Assembly: GCF_000170855.1 (NCBI RefSeq)
Contig: NZ_ABCQ01000011.1
Coordinates: forward strand, 50,228 to 114,227
Direction of reading: 5' to 3'
DNA from: Moritella sp. PE36
GTDB taxonomy: Bacteria > Pseudomonadota > Gammaproteobacteria > Enterobacterales > Moritellaceae
DNA length: 64,000 nt
Part shown: one piece after another, positions 1 to 8,934 of the stretch
Layout: each line of letters opens with the position of its first letter
How positions within the stretch are numbered: position 1 is the stretch's first letter
Translations under genes and position numbers: made by a program
Notes under the pieces: generated by a model
Seen by the model: only the letters and a program-made list of their open reading frames with translations
What the model was told of the DNA's origin: nothing
The model's database searches: none

Positions 1-1164
1 ACTTGGGGTTTTAATATTAAACTGACGCATAAAATCTTCGACTGCGGTCGCTTCTTTCGCGTGATCTAATTGCACACCTTTAGACAGATAATCTAATGCG
101 CACAAAGACATATTTTCTTTTACCGACAAACCAAGGACTAGCCCATCACCTTTACGATCTTCAGAAATATAGGCAATACCATTGGCCAAGCCGTCGCGTG
201 GGGTTACTGGGCTAACAAGCTTACCGTCTAAGATCACATCACCTGATTCACGAGGTAATGCCCCATAAATAGCTTTCATTAATTCAGTACGGCCAGCGCC
301 CATTAAGCCCGAGATACCTAATATTTCACCATGGTCTAATTTGAAACTGACATCATGCACACCCGGTGCCACAATATTTTCAACTTCCATGCAGGTCGTG
401 CCATGCTTCGCATCAATACGTGGATAAATTTCATCTAAACGACGACCCACCATTTTCTCAATCAGGCCATCTTCATCGATGTCCGTCACCGCAATTTCGG
501 CAATAAATTGGCCATCACGCAGTACGGTAATATCATCGCAGATCTCGAAGATCTCTTTTAAACGGTGCGAGATATAAACGATACCGCAACCATCATTGCG
601 CAGTTCGTTAATCACTTTAAATAATGATTTAGTTTCACTTTCTGTCAATGCATCTGTTGGTTCATCCATCACAATCACTTGTGACTTAAATGACAGCGCT
701 TTGGCAATTTCAACCATTTGCTGTTCACCTAAACTGAGCTCACCCAGTAACTGACGCGAACTGTGCTTTACATTTAAACGCTGTAGCAATACATCAGCAT
801 CACGATACATCTCAGCCCATTTAATACCGCCAAACGCATTGGTTTTTTCACGGCCTAAATAGATATTTTCAGCAATCGTTAACTCAGGGATCAAGTTTAG
901 TTCTTGATGAATAATACTAATGCCCATCTCTTGCGAATGACGCGGACCATCAAAACTAACATCACTACCTTGATAGTTAATATTACCTTTGTCCATTTGA
1001 TAGATACCCGTAAGTACCTTCATCAGCGTCGACTTACCGGCACCATTTTCGCCCAGTAATGCCATTACTTTACCTGGGTATACATTCAAACAAGCATTAT
1101 CCAGTGCTTTCACACCAGGAAATGATTTTTCGATACCACTGAGTTTTAAAATTGCTTGCGTCAT
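1..1164 (-). CDS. rbsA: Ribose ABC transporter ATP-binding protein RbsA (partial, cut by window edge)
   Basis: The first 388 residues of a two-domain sugar-importer ATPase that powers ribose uptake through RbsC with binding protein RbsB. The first nucleotide-binding domain shows Walker [10 protein letters not shown] near residue 38, signature LSLGEQQ and Walker [13 protein letters not shown]. The second domain begins near residue 245 and has the degenerate loop [16 protein letters not shown] typical of sugar ATPases of this class. The family is about 500 residues, so roughly the last 110 lie outside the window. It lies 82 bp downstream of rbsD, the rbsDACBK order. The ATG at 1162-1164 gives the canonical [20 protein letters not shown] start. 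Xylose or galactose paralogues look similar, but rbsD next to it settles the substrate. Confidence 0.93.
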   Translation of the reverse strand, partial: MTQAILKLSGIEKSFPGVKALDNACLNVYPGKVMALLGENGAGKSTLMKVLTGIYQMDKGNINYQGSDVSFDGPRHSQEMGISIIHQELNLIPELTIAENIYLGREKTNAFGGIKWAEMYRDADVLLQRLNVKHSSRQLLGELSLGEQQMVEIAKALSFKSQVIVMDEPTDALTESETKSLFKVINELRNDGCGIVYISHRLKEIFEICDDITVLRDGQFIAEIAVTDIDEDGLIEKMVGRRLDEIYPRIDAKHGTTCMEVENIVAPGVHDVSFKLDHGEILGISGLMGAGRTELMKAIYGALPRESGDVILDGKLVSPVTPRDGLANGIAYISEDRKGDGLVLGLSVKENMSLCALDYLSKGVQLDHAKEATAVEDFMRQFNIKTPS

Positions 1165-1246
1165 GTCAGTTCCTACTTTATTCCGCATAAATAGCTGCTA
1201 TTACGTTTCGGTCAATCAATACCGTGTTGGCTTTAAAACAACTGAA

Positions 1247-1666
1247 TTAAAACACCACGCCAGATTGGAAAATCACGTTGGCATAAGGTGTACATTCACC
1301 CGTGCGCACAACGGCTTTGCTCTGCTGCGTTCTTTGCTTAAAATCTTCATGGCTAATATAGGTGATTGCAATGGTTTTACTTGTTAGTTGTTCTTCATTG
1401 GCGATCACATCAAGTAAGGCGGTATGTAACTCAGGGCTAACCGAAGCAAACTCTTCCGCTAATACGATGCCTTCAATTTGCATCTCGCCAAGAATCGCTT
1501 TAACCGTGGCGATGAATGTCGGTACACCCGGAATAAGCGCAAGATCGATACGCTGCGTTGAATCTGGAACCGGTAAACCAGCATCACAAATGGTGATCTC
1601 GTTGGTATGGCCAAGTGTTGCAACTAAATAGGATAAGTCTGCGTTGATAAGTGCATTTTTCTTCAT
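1247..1666 (-). CDS. rbsD: D-ribose pyranase RbsD
   Basis: 139 residues, the usual family length. RbsD interconverts the pyranose and furanose forms of D-ribose so that ribokinase can use the imported sugar. Family landmarks are visible: the N-terminal GHTNEITICDAGLP with the catalytic His near residue 20, and the C-terminal ECTPYANVIFQSGVVF that closes the active site of the neighbouring subunit. It is the first gene of the rbs operon. The operator palindrome lies about 60 bp upstream of its start codon, and rbsA follows. Confidence 0.95.
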   Translation of the reverse strand: MKKNALINADLSYLVATLGHTNEITICDAGLPVPDSTQRIDLALIPGVPTFIATVKAILGEMQIEGIVLAEEFASVSPELHTALLDVIANEEQLTSKTIAITYISHEDFKQRTQQSKAVVRTGECTPYANVIFQSGVVF

Positions 1667-1727
1667 GGTTCACGCCTTACAAGGTGAAAATAACTAAATC
1701 TGAATCTTCAATATAATTCATGTTAAC

Positions 1728-1761
1728 GCCATCGAAACGTTTGCGCAAACGTTTCGATGGC
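1728..1761. promoter_or_regulatory. 34-bp perfect palindrome, probable RbsR (LacI-family) operator of the rbs operon
   Basis: Bases 1728-1761 form an uninterrupted perfect palindrome centred at 1744/1745. It contains two AAACGTTT cores (1735-1742 and 1747-1754) separated by TGCG, so it can be read as two overlapping LacI-family operators 12 bp apart or as one long dyad. AAACGTTT cores are typical of PurR/RbsR/CytR-type sites. A possible minus-strand -10 (TATATT, 1765-1770) directly upstream would place the site at the transcription start. Assignment to RbsR is inferred from the adjacent rbs genes; the regulator gene is not in the window. Confidence 0.7.
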
Positions 1762-2162
1762 TTGAATATAGCTAAAAATAAGGATAATTCTAGTACTGAA
1801 GTATAAAAATGCGAGTTAGCTCTAAGAACGAGTGAAATTTCTTTCATTTGAAATGGGGAGGTTATTTTTACGAAGAAAAACGCTTATATCAAAAGTAATA
1901 GAGCTGGTTAAATGAAGAATAAAATAAAATAGCGTTAAAAAATTGTACGCTCTACTTTGACAATAAATGCTCAAATTTAAAGCACTGGCAGCAGTATTTA
2001 TAAATCACAGTACAGTACAGTACAGTACAGTACATTATATTCCACTGAGTATTTTATTAGAATGCAGATTTTAATATCGCATTTACGACAGGCTTCATGG
2101 TTTTATTCTTACTTATACTGTAATTTAATCACTAAAATTATTAGTATTTATTAGAGTAAAAC
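1762..2162. other. AT-rich divergent intergenic region
   Basis: The space between the divergent rbs operon and the DUF1097 gene is AT-rich. I see no convincing ORF here. Besides the rbs operator at its left edge it holds the pentanucleotide repeat listed separately. Plausible AT-rich promoter segments for the rightward gene lie at 2105-2155, but no clear -35/-10 pair stands out. Confidence 0.5.
2007..2034. repeat. ACAGT pentanucleotide microsatellite (5.6 copies)
   Basis: Five perfect ACAGT units followed by ACA. The tract ends about 128 bp upstream of the ATG at 2163. Tracts with units of 4-5 bp are prone to slipped-strand changes, and one in a promoter region can alter spacing. Confidence 0.85.
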
Positions 2163-2627
2163 ATGAAAGATCGTTACCAAGTAGCAATTTCCGCAGGTCT
2201 ACTTGCTGCACTGTGGTGTGGTATAGCCGATACGTTTCATCTGGTTACATGGATAGGTTTTTTAGGTTGCAGCACTTATTTTGCACAGCCAAAATCCGGA
2301 TTTCAAGGAGTATTAATGACTTGGTTCACGACGCTGTCAGGGGTGTTCTGGGCCTGGTTAGCTATCACCGGCAGTGGTTTTGTCGATACTCCATTACTAG
2401 GTTATCTGCTCACAGGCATTGTGACCAGCGCCATGTGCTTGCAAGCCAGCTATGCCAAACTGGCGTTTATCCCCGGTGCCTTCATCGGCTGTTGCATTAC
2501 CTTTGCCATGGCTGGTGACGTGATACCTATTATACTGCCGCTGCTACTGGGTGCCCTACTAGGTTACGCGATGACACAGCTAACAGCCTGGTTTGTTAGT
2601 TTTAAAACCACCCCGCAGCACGCCTGA
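2163..2627 (+). CDS. DUF1097 family inner-membrane protein
   Basis: 154 residues, very hydrophobic, with about five predicted transmembrane stretches separated by short loops, for example LLAALWCGIADTF and IILPLLLGALLGYAMTQL. Length, N-terminal AISAGLLAALWCG layout and overall composition resemble the DUF1097 family (E. coli YcdZ type), whose function is unknown. It stands alone: rbs is divergent and the next gene is convergent. The ACAGT microsatellite lies upstream and a MITE-like repeat follows. The family call is by resemblance and no substrate can be suggested. Confidence 0.7.
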   Translation: MKDRYQVAISAGLLAALWCGIADTFHLVTWIGFLGCSTYFAQPKSGFQGVLMTWFTTLSGVFWAWLAITGSGFVDTPLLGYLLTGIVTSAMCLQASYAKLAFIPGAFIGCCITFAMAGDVIPIILPLLLGALLGYAMTQLTAWFVSFKTTPQHA

Positions 2628-2702
2628 ACGCGACCTTCCAGCAAGCTGCTTGCTCAATCTCCAAAACTATAATGAGAGCTAGATGATCCCTAGCTCTTTA
2701 GG

Positions 2703-2874
2703 TATACCCAAGTTACTTCAAGATGCTATATCAGAGACTAGCAGGGCAATCCGAATGAAGGCATCTTCGGCGTTATGAAGTCTTGATTTAGAATAACTAA
2801 ATCCTCGACTTCATGCCTTGAATATACTCTTCTTTCGGTTTGCTGATTGTGCATCTTGAAGTAGCTTGGGTATA
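2703..2874. mobile_element. MITE-like element, long form, with 24-bp terminal inverted repeats
   Basis: The left end (2703-2726) and right end (2851-2874) are inverted copies matching at 23 of 24 positions, starting with TATACCCAAG. The interior is itself palindromic: ATGAAGTC near 2776 pairs with GACTTCAT near 2807, and GATTTAG pairs with CTAAATC inside that, so a transcript would fold into a long hairpin. There is no coding capacity. It lies between convergent genes and may serve as their terminator. Shorter relatives occur at 23703-23750 and 38311-38359. Confidence 0.75.
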
Positions 2875-2889
2875 TATCCAAACGCAAAC

Positions 2890-3759
2890 CTAGAACTTAT
2901 ATATCGCAGCAAAATAATGGGAAAAACCGGTAGACTCTAACTCGAGTACACCAGCGCCATCTTTGACAGTATATACATCGTTATAAATCTTCATTCCATA
3001 ACCAAGCGAGTAACGGTCTGAGTGCCAGTAAATTCCGTTAAACATCACCCCACCATGTGCCGTCGTTGGCACAAATACAGCATCATTGGCATCGGCACCA
3101 AACTGATAATCAACATAACCCTGATAAGCAATAAAACTGTTATCATCGAAAGTCACAAACGGTTTAAACCAGTTCATTGAAAACTGATAACCATTCCAGT
3201 CTTTGATATTCAGATCATATAAGCCATACAAGTTCATTCCGACCTTACCAAACCAAGGCACCATGACATCACTGCCTAAGCCCCAGAATGAATTATTTAC
3301 ATCACCACTAATTGAATTACCATCGCCATCAACCCCAGTAATGCCACCACCACCCCAATTAAATAACGTCGCGATATAAACTTCTTGCACAGGACCAAAA
3401 GACAGATCTTTCCCGGTCATGGCATCCAGTGAAAAACGCGGCGAAAGTTTCATGAATATCTTACTCGCCCCATCGGTTTTATCCGAGTCACTCGAATCTG
3501 AATTCGCTAAATTAAATACGTCAACATAACCATACAAATCGACAATGCCAGAGCGACCACCAAATTCCAGTTCTAAATAATCATGATCCAAATTATCTGC
3601 AATGCTTGGTTTTTCATTAATTGAATACATAATATTAAACTGCATCCATTTATAGTCATTCTTATGTAGTCCATCGCTATAATCAGCCGCAATTGCCGTA
3701 CTTGATAAAGTGGCTAACGCAGCACTCGACAGTAATAATTTATAGATAGGATTCATCAA
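2890..3759 (-). CDS. ompK: OmpK/Tsx-family nucleoside-specific outer membrane channel
   Basis: 289 residues with a signal peptide ending at AIAADYSDG, then alternating beta-strand sequence and a terminal aromatic residue (FAAIYKF), as expected for an outer membrane barrel. YSDGLHKNDYKWMQFN, EFGGRSGIVDLYGYVDVFN and GKDLSFGPVQEVY are hallmarks of the Tsx/OmpK family. These channels admit nucleosides; OmpK is a phage receptor in Vibrio. It is a close paralogue of the next gene (4072-4914), probably a tandem duplication. A GAGG ribosome site seven bases before the ATG at 3759 supports the start. Confidence 0.9.
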   Translation of the reverse strand: MMNPIYKLLLSSAALATLSSTAIAADYSDGLHKNDYKWMQFNIMYSINEKPSIADNLDHDYLELEFGGRSGIVDLYGYVDVFNLANSDSSDSDKTDGASKIFMKLSPRFSLDAMTGKDLSFGPVQEVYIATLFNWGGGGITGVDGDGNSISGDVNNSFWGLGSDVMVPWFGKVGMNLYGLYDLNIKDWNGYQFSMNWFKPFVTFDDNSFIAYQGYVDYQFGADANDAVFVPTTAHGGVMFNGIYWHSDRYSLGYGMKIYNDVYTVKDGAGVLELESTGFSHYFAAIYKF

Positions 3760-4071
3760 TCAACCTCACAACCATTATGTTATGTATAGACGTTATCAAT
3801 AAATGCAGTACTGCTAAATCTGATTTTATTGAGCTAAATGCAATTAACACATAATTATAGATCAAGTGATGAAAATGGCTCTAGAGGGGTTAAAAACCGA
3901 TACGACAGAAAGAAGGTTACTGTTATATAACAGTGAAATAGGAAAACATAGAATTGATAATAAGGTGCGATTGAGAAGTTAATGAGAGAGTAGTACGAGG
4001 AAAGCTATAACTTGAAGGGAACGTGGAGCCACGCTAAACGTGACTCCACAAATTAGTCTAAGATTAGGTTC
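3760..4071. other. Intergenic region between the two ompK/tsx paralogues
   Basis: 312 bp without a supported gene. It includes the hairpin at 4023-4049 just after the upstream paralogue, and the AT-rich promoter region of the 2890-3759 gene. Its presence suggests that the paralogues are transcribed separately. Confidence 0.5.
4023..4049 (-). terminator. Hairpin downstream of the second ompK/tsx gene
   Basis: GTGGAG pairs with CTCCAC and CACG with CGTG around a CTAAA loop, with one internal mismatch. It begins about 20 bases after the stop codon at 4072. The tail on the minus strand is only weakly T-rich, so it may be an mRNA-stabilising hairpin instead of a strong terminator. Confidence 0.55.
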
Positions 4072-4914
4072 TTAGAATTTGTAAGATGCAGCGAAGTAAT
4101 GTGCAAAGCCTGTAGATTTAAGACCTACGCTACCAGCTCCATCGTCAATAGTGTAAACGTCGTTATATGCTTTAAGGCCATAACCCACAGAGTAACGCTC
4201 TGAGTGCCAGTAGATACCATTAAACATAACACCACCACTACTTACTTTAGGTACACCTGCATTACCTTTATCAGTCGCGCCGAATTGGTAATCAATATAA
4301 CCTTGGTAAGAAATAAAGCTACCATTGTCAAAGTTAACAAAAGGCTTGAACCAGTTCATCGAGAATTGGTAACCGTTCCAGTCTTTAGCATTCATATCGT
4401 ATAAACCATAAAGATTCACACCTACTTTACCAAACCAAGGCACCATCACATCAGAACCTAGACCAACGAAAGCATTATTAGTTGTATCTGAGCTGCTGAT
4501 GTCGCCACCACCCCAGTTAAATTGAGTAGCAACATAAACTTCTTGTACAGGACCGAAAGATAGATCTTTACCTGTCATACCATCAAGAGAGAAACGCGGA
4601 GCAAACTTCATGTAGATTTTGTCACCGCTATTTTTATCTGAGTTACTAGAGCGTGAGTTTGTAAGATTAAATACATCAACATAACCGTATAGATCAACAA
4701 CCCCTGAACGGCCGCCAAATTCCATCTCTAAATAATCATGTTTCAGGTTATCTTCACCGCTTGGCTTTTCACCAACAGCATACATTAAGTTGAACTGTGA
4801 CCATTTGTAATCATTCTTGTGGATATCATCAGAATAATCAGCCGCGAATGCGTTGCAAGAGATAGCAGCAAGCGTTGTTGCAGCTAATGCTGCATTTTTA
4901 ATGTTTTTCATCAT
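4072..4914 (-). CDS. ompK: OmpK/Tsx-family nucleoside-specific outer membrane channel (paralogue 2)
   Basis: About 280 residues, with a signal peptide cleaved near CNAFAADYSDD and a C-terminal HYFAASYKF suited to BAM recognition. It shares nearly all family blocks with the 2890-3759 gene (HKNDYKW, EFGGRSGVVDLYGYVDVFN, GKDLSFGPVQEVYVATQFNWGG). The ORF opens at 4923 (MEVMMKN), but GGAAG lies directly upstream of the internal ATG ATG, so translation probably starts at 4914 or 4911. It likely supplies the nucleoside channel for the 5'-nucleotidases encoded next door. Divergence between the paralogues is concentrated in loop regions, as expected for surface-exposed phage targets. Confidence 0.9.
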   Translation of the reverse strand: MMKNIKNAALAATTLAAISCNAFAADYSDDIHKNDYKWSQFNLMYAVGEKPSGEDNLKHDYLEMEFGGRSGVVDLYGYVDVFNLTNSRSSNSDKNSGDKIYMKFAPRFSLDGMTGKDLSFGPVQEVYVATQFNWGGGDISSSDTTNNAFVGLGSDVMVPWFGKVGVNLYGLYDMNAKDWNGYQFSMNWFKPFVNFDNGSFISYQGYIDYQFGATDKGNAGVPKVSSGGVMFNGIYWHSERYSVGYGLKAYNDVYTIDDGAGSVGLKSTGFAHYFAASYKF

Positions 4915-4923
4915 TACTTCCAT

Positions 4924-5988
4924 TGTTATGGTGCACAGCTCTGTATGAGTCAGCGCTCTATTTATATTGTGCGGATTCTAACTAGAATTATTAAAAGTTC
5001 AATAAATCTGTCACAAACACAGCAGTAAATATTACAAAATGTGATCACAGGTCGAATTAACTGCATTATGAGCAACCATCAAACGATTTAACTGTACATG
5101 AGTGTTTTTAAAGTAAGTCATTGTTGATAAAAGATTTCTTAACATCTCTTTTATCCATTAAAAATCGACATCTAATTAAGCGTTTGATTTAAATGGTTTT
5201 CAGTGAACGTTTGATTTTAAAGCAGAACCAGCGGCCTATTCACTAGATGTACAAAAAACAACCAAAACAATAAAAATATATAATAATCAATAATTTACAT
5301 TAACTTACAAAGTGCATGTCAGAGGTGAAATAAATTCAAGCTAACCTACCGACCAACCAAAACATAAAATTAATTATTCATATTAAAGATAAATAAGCAG
5401 TACCCCCAACAATTATAAAAATCATTTACCCCCATCTAAAAAGCGCCAGTTACACGTTTAAACACAAAAAACCAAAACAGCACATTATGCTAATACAAAA
5501 TCCTTTGAACTCACTCTAAAAACACATAAATAAAGAGCATTGGAAAATGAAATCACACACCTGAATGTTGCGCTTGAGTTAACAGGAAGTTACAAGGGAA
5601 GTAGGCAGAAAAGCAGGTTAAACCAAATCTTGTACACAATACATTGTAATAAAAGACTTTAATCACAATAAAATGACACATTTCAATTTAACTTTGTGTA
5701 CAAAATATTTGACGAATGTTTTATTTTTTTTAAATAAAATGATGAAGCAATCGCTCTAAATCACAGTTTTAGAATTTAACCTGCTACGAACTTGGCTATT
5801 TAAAACATTGATGTATAGTTGTTTCCCCTACATTAACCATCGACAACAGTCAGATTGATTGGAGTGTCGGTAATGGTAACGATTGTCGGCATTCGTGGCA
5901 TCAGCAATGAAGCTACATAAACCTTATCTTCAATTTAATCTTGAAGGCTTGTATTTCTACAGTAATTAATATTTTTAGGCGTAAAACT
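4924..5988. other. Long AT-rich divergent intergenic region
   Basis: More than 1 kb between the divergent ompK/tsx gene and ushA with no credible ORF on either strand. It is rich in A-runs, and a TGTGATCACA dyad at 5040-5049 is the only regulatory-looking site that I noticed. Such a long spacer suggests complex regulation or an unrecognised small RNA, but nothing in it can be called confidently. Confidence 0.5.
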
Positions 5989-7656
5989 ATGACTTATAAA
6001 AACCTCGCTTTAACCACGTTAGCACTGGCAATTGCAACTGGTTGTTCCAGTTCAAATATTGACCAATTAGATAGTACAATTTCTAGCCATGATTGGATCC
6101 AAGATAAAGCATACAATCTGACCATTCTGCATACTAACGATAACCACGGTAACTTCTGGCAAAATAAATACGGTGAACGCGGTATGGCTGCGCGCGCTAC
6201 ATTAATCAATAACATCCGCGCCGAGGTAAAAGCCGAAGGCGGTTCGGTACTGCTGTTATCGGGTGGTGATATTAATACCGGAGTGCCTGAATCAGATCTA
6301 CAAGATGCGGAACCCGATTTCATCGGCATGAATATGATTGGTTACGATGCGATGACATTAGGTAACCATGAATTCGATAATTCACTAGACGTATTAGCCA
6401 AACAAGAAGGTTGGGCAAACTTCCCCTTCATCTCTGCGAATATCTATAAAGATGGCAAGCGCATGTTCGACGCTTACAAAATCTTTAACAAAGACGGTAT
6501 CAAGATTGCGGTTATCGGCCTAACGACTGAAGATACAGCCAAGATCGGTAATCCTGAATTTATCGGTGAATTAGAATTCCGCGATCCAAAAGTTGAAGCC
6601 AAAGCAATCATCGCTGAATTGAAAGCAACTGAAAATCCAGATGTGATCATTGCGGCAACGCATATGGGTCATTACCTTAACGGTGACAACGGCTCCAATG
6701 CACCGGGTGATGTGCAACTGGCTCGTTACTTAGATGAAGGCGATTTAGACATGATCGTGGGTGGCCACTCACAAGAACCAGTGTGTATGGAGGGTGCTGA
6801 ATATGCGAAATTCAAACCCGGTCACGACTGTGCACCTGACGTGCAAAATGGTACTTATATCGTGCAAGCACATGAATGGGGGAAATACGTAGGCCGTGCT
6901 GATTACACCTTTATCAATGGTGAGTTTACACTGCAGTCATACAACCTTATTCCAGTTAACTTAAAGAAAAAAATCAAAGTTGATGGTAAGAGAAAACGCG
7001 TATTAATCCAAGATGAAATCGCCCAAGATCCGGCCGTATTCGCAAAACTAAAACCCTTCCAAGAAAAAGGCCAAGCAGCATTAAACATCAAGATTGGTCA
7101 GTCTGATGGTCTATTACAAGGTGACCGTAACGTTGTACGTAACAACCAAACCAACCTTGGTCGCTTGATCGCAACAGCGCATATGCAACGTGCAAAAGCA
7201 GACTTCGGTGTCATGAATTCAGGTGGGGTACGTGCGTCAATTGAAGCAGGCACAATCACTTATAAAGACGTACTAACCGTACAGCCATTTGGCAACATCG
7301 TGACTTATGTCGATATGTCAGGTGCTGAAGTGATGGATTACTTAAATGTAGTCGGCACGAAGACCAAAGATTCAGGTGCGTTCGCACAATTCGCCAATAT
7401 CTCGATGACAGTTGCAAACGGCCAGGTATCTAATGTGGTCATTGCGGGTAACGCTATCGACCTAAAGAAAACCTATCGTTTCACTATTCCATCGTTTAAT
7501 GCGGCGGGCGGTGACGGTTATCCAAAAATCACTACACACTCAGCGTTTGTCAACACTGGCTATGTAGATGCAGAAGTACTGAAAGAATACATCGAAGCAA
7601 ACTCACCGATCAATGTCGCTGATTTTGCACCAAAAAATGAAATAACTTATCTGTAA
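5989..7656 (+). CDS. ushA: UshA-type 5'-nucleotidase / UDP-sugar hydrolase lipoprotein, copy 1
   Basis: The likely start is the ATG at 5989 (MTYKNLALTTLALAIATGC), giving 555 residues. The reading frame extends back to a TTG at 5941 without support. A lipobox ends at TGC, so the enzyme is probably lipid-anchored. The N-terminal metallophosphatase domain has LTILHTNDNHG, GGDIN, GNHEFDN, THMGHY and GGHS, the five metal-site blocks. The C-terminal domain has VMNSGGVRASIEAG and the FNAAGGDGYP substrate clamp. It would hydrolyse nucleotides to nucleosides and phosphate in the periplasm or on the membrane. A near-identical copy lies inverted at 13468-15117. The nearby nucleases and nucleoside channels fit a nucleic-acid scavenging role. 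Confidence 0.92.
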   Translation: MTYKNLALTTLALAIATGCSSSNIDQLDSTISSHDWIQDKAYNLTILHTNDNHGNFWQNKYGERGMAARATLINNIRAEVKAEGGSVLLLSGGDINTGVPESDLQDAEPDFIGMNMIGYDAMTLGNHEFDNSLDVLAKQEGWANFPFISANIYKDGKRMFDAYKIFNKDGIKIAVIGLTTEDTAKIGNPEFIGELEFRDPKVEAKAIIAELKATENPDVIIAATHMGHYLNGDNGSNAPGDVQLARYLDEGDLDMIVGGHSQEPVCMEGAEYAKFKPGHDCAPDVQNGTYIVQAHEWGKYVGRADYTFINGEFTLQSYNLIPVNLKKKIKVDGKRKRVLIQDEIAQDPAVFAKLKPFQEKGQAALNIKIGQSDGLLQGDRNVVRNNQTNLGRLIATAHMQRAKADFGVMNSGGVRASIEAGTITYKDVLTVQPFGNIVTYVDMSGAEVMDYLNVVGTKTKDSGAFAQFANISMTVANGQVSNVVIAGNAIDLKKTYRFTIPSFNAAGGDGYPKITTHSAFVNTGYVDAEVLKEYIEANSPINVADFAPKNEITYL

Positions 7657-7660
7657 GCTG

Positions 7661-7715
7661 CAATAAAACAACAATAAAAAAACAATAAAAAAACAATAAA
7701 AAAACAATAAAAATA
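7661..7715. repeat. 11-bp tandem repeat starting right after the ushA stop codon
   Basis: Five tandem copies of an 11-bp unit of the form CAATAAAAAAA, the first and last imperfect. It begins four bases after the ushA TAA. Confidence 0.8.
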
Positions 7716-7718
7716 ATA

Positions 7719-7738
7719 GCCGCACAATAATGTGCGGC
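7719..7738. terminator. Hairpin between ushA and the porin gene
   Basis: A perfect 8-bp stem, GCCGCACA/TGTGCGGC, with an ATAA loop. On the plus strand the tail is AAACCTT, not a T-run. It could be a weak terminator or an RNA-processing hairpin setting different levels of ushA and the porin downstream. Confidence 0.5.
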
Positions 7739-7763
7739 AAACCTTAAACGAGGTATAACAACA

Positions 7764-8882
7764 ATGTTAAAGAAAACAGCTCTTGCCCTAGCAGTCTCTA
7801 CATTATTTGTAGGCGCAGCAGCCCAAGCCGCAACCATCTATGATAACAACAATGGCGACACCCTTAAACTCTACGGCGAAGTCGGTGTTGGTGGCCATTT
7901 TGGTCCTAACTACGAATACGGCGAATTTTATCAATCTCCTATTGCTGACAATGAACAAGGTTACGGCAACGAATTGGAAAGAAGCTACATCGACGATAGC
8001 TTTGCCACTCTGGGTGTGAAAGGTAATTACCAAGAAGTTTACTATCGCCTTGAACTAGATTATGAACGTGAGAACTGGGTTGGAGGTTCAGGCGATATGG
8101 TACTGAGCATCGATAAGATGTTTGTCGGTTATAACATCACTGAAAACCATGCTATTGAAGTGGGTATCACCGATACCGCCTTTGACGATTATGATAAACA
8201 TGGTGACTTAACATTTGATTCCACAGTAGAAACTGGTGAAGCCGGTGATCAGGCGAATACCATCAAGTATGAAGGTAAGATCTGGAACATTAAATTAGGT
8301 ACTTCTTATTCATATCAAGCAGAATCATCATCAGGTGCACCGTTGGGTGATGTCGTTAATGGTTATATCGGTTACTTTGGTAACATCGTATCAGCGGTTG
8401 TAGGTGTTGAACAACGTGCAGGTTCGAACGGTGAATCTAAATACGGTGAGCAACAATTAGTTGGTTTTGGTATGCGTGTAAACGTAACCGACGCAATCAC
8501 TCTGGGCGTTAATGGTTATATCGAAGATGAAGATAAAGCACAAGAATCAACAACAGTTATTAATAATTCATCAAATATTAATGATGACGTAAAAATATAC
8601 AATGACTACCAAACTCTAAGAAATAAAGGTGCATTAGTATCTGCAAGTTACAAATTTACGCCTAAATGGGAATTAACTGGTTCTTATAACTACGAAGAAT
8701 ATGAAAAATGGGCAATCAAAAATATTGAATACGACACAACACCATACTCTTGGGGCGACGAACGTACTTGGAGCACTGTTGGTGTGAACTTCCGACCGTC
8801 AAGTTCCGTTATTTTTGCTATTGAAGGCAATTTCGGCGAAGCGGCACAAGATGCTTACGCTTACGCCCGTGTTTATTTCTAA
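7764..8882 (+). CDS. Gram-negative general porin
   Basis: 372 residues with a textbook signal peptide (MLKKTALALAVSTLFVGAAAQA), then LKLYGEVGVGG, the opening strand of OmpC/OmpU-like porins, alternating strands rich in aromatic residues, and the terminal AYARVYF ending in Phe for barrel assembly. Trimeric porins of this family pass small hydrophilic solutes. It lies between a 5'-nucleotidase and an extracellular nuclease, and GAGG sits before its ATG. From context it may serve phosphate or nucleotide entry, but selectivity cannot be read from the sequence. Confidence 0.85.
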   Translation: MLKKTALALAVSTLFVGAAAQAATIYDNNNGDTLKLYGEVGVGGHFGPNYEYGEFYQSPIADNEQGYGNELERSYIDDSFATLGVKGNYQEVYYRLELDYERENWVGGSGDMVLSIDKMFVGYNITENHAIEVGITDTAFDDYDKHGDLTFDSTVETGEAGDQANTIKYEGKIWNIKLGTSYSYQAESSSGAPLGDVVNGYIGYFGNIVSAVVGVEQRAGSNGESKYGEQQLVGFGMRVNVTDAITLGVNGYIEDEDKAQESTTVINNSSNINDDVKIYNDYQTLRNKGALVSASYKFTPKWELTGSYNYEEYEKWAIKNIEYDTTPYSWGDERTWSTVGVNFRPSSSVIFAIEGNFGEAAQDAYAYARVYF

Positions 8883-8934
8883 TATTCCTGTCGTTTAGAT
8901 ACGAGAAACAGTTAAACAAATTTAAGGTAATACC

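Noticed and set aside
5040..5049. TGTGATCACA dyad upstream of ompK/tsx as a CRP site
   Set aside because: The half-sites are adjacent and not separated by six bases, and the properly spaced second half does not match TCACA. Kept only as a note in the intergenic entry.
4924..5988. Pho box regulating ushA or ompK
   Set aside because: Only single CTGTCA-like half-sites (near 5015) were found, without a second copy at the required 11-base period.
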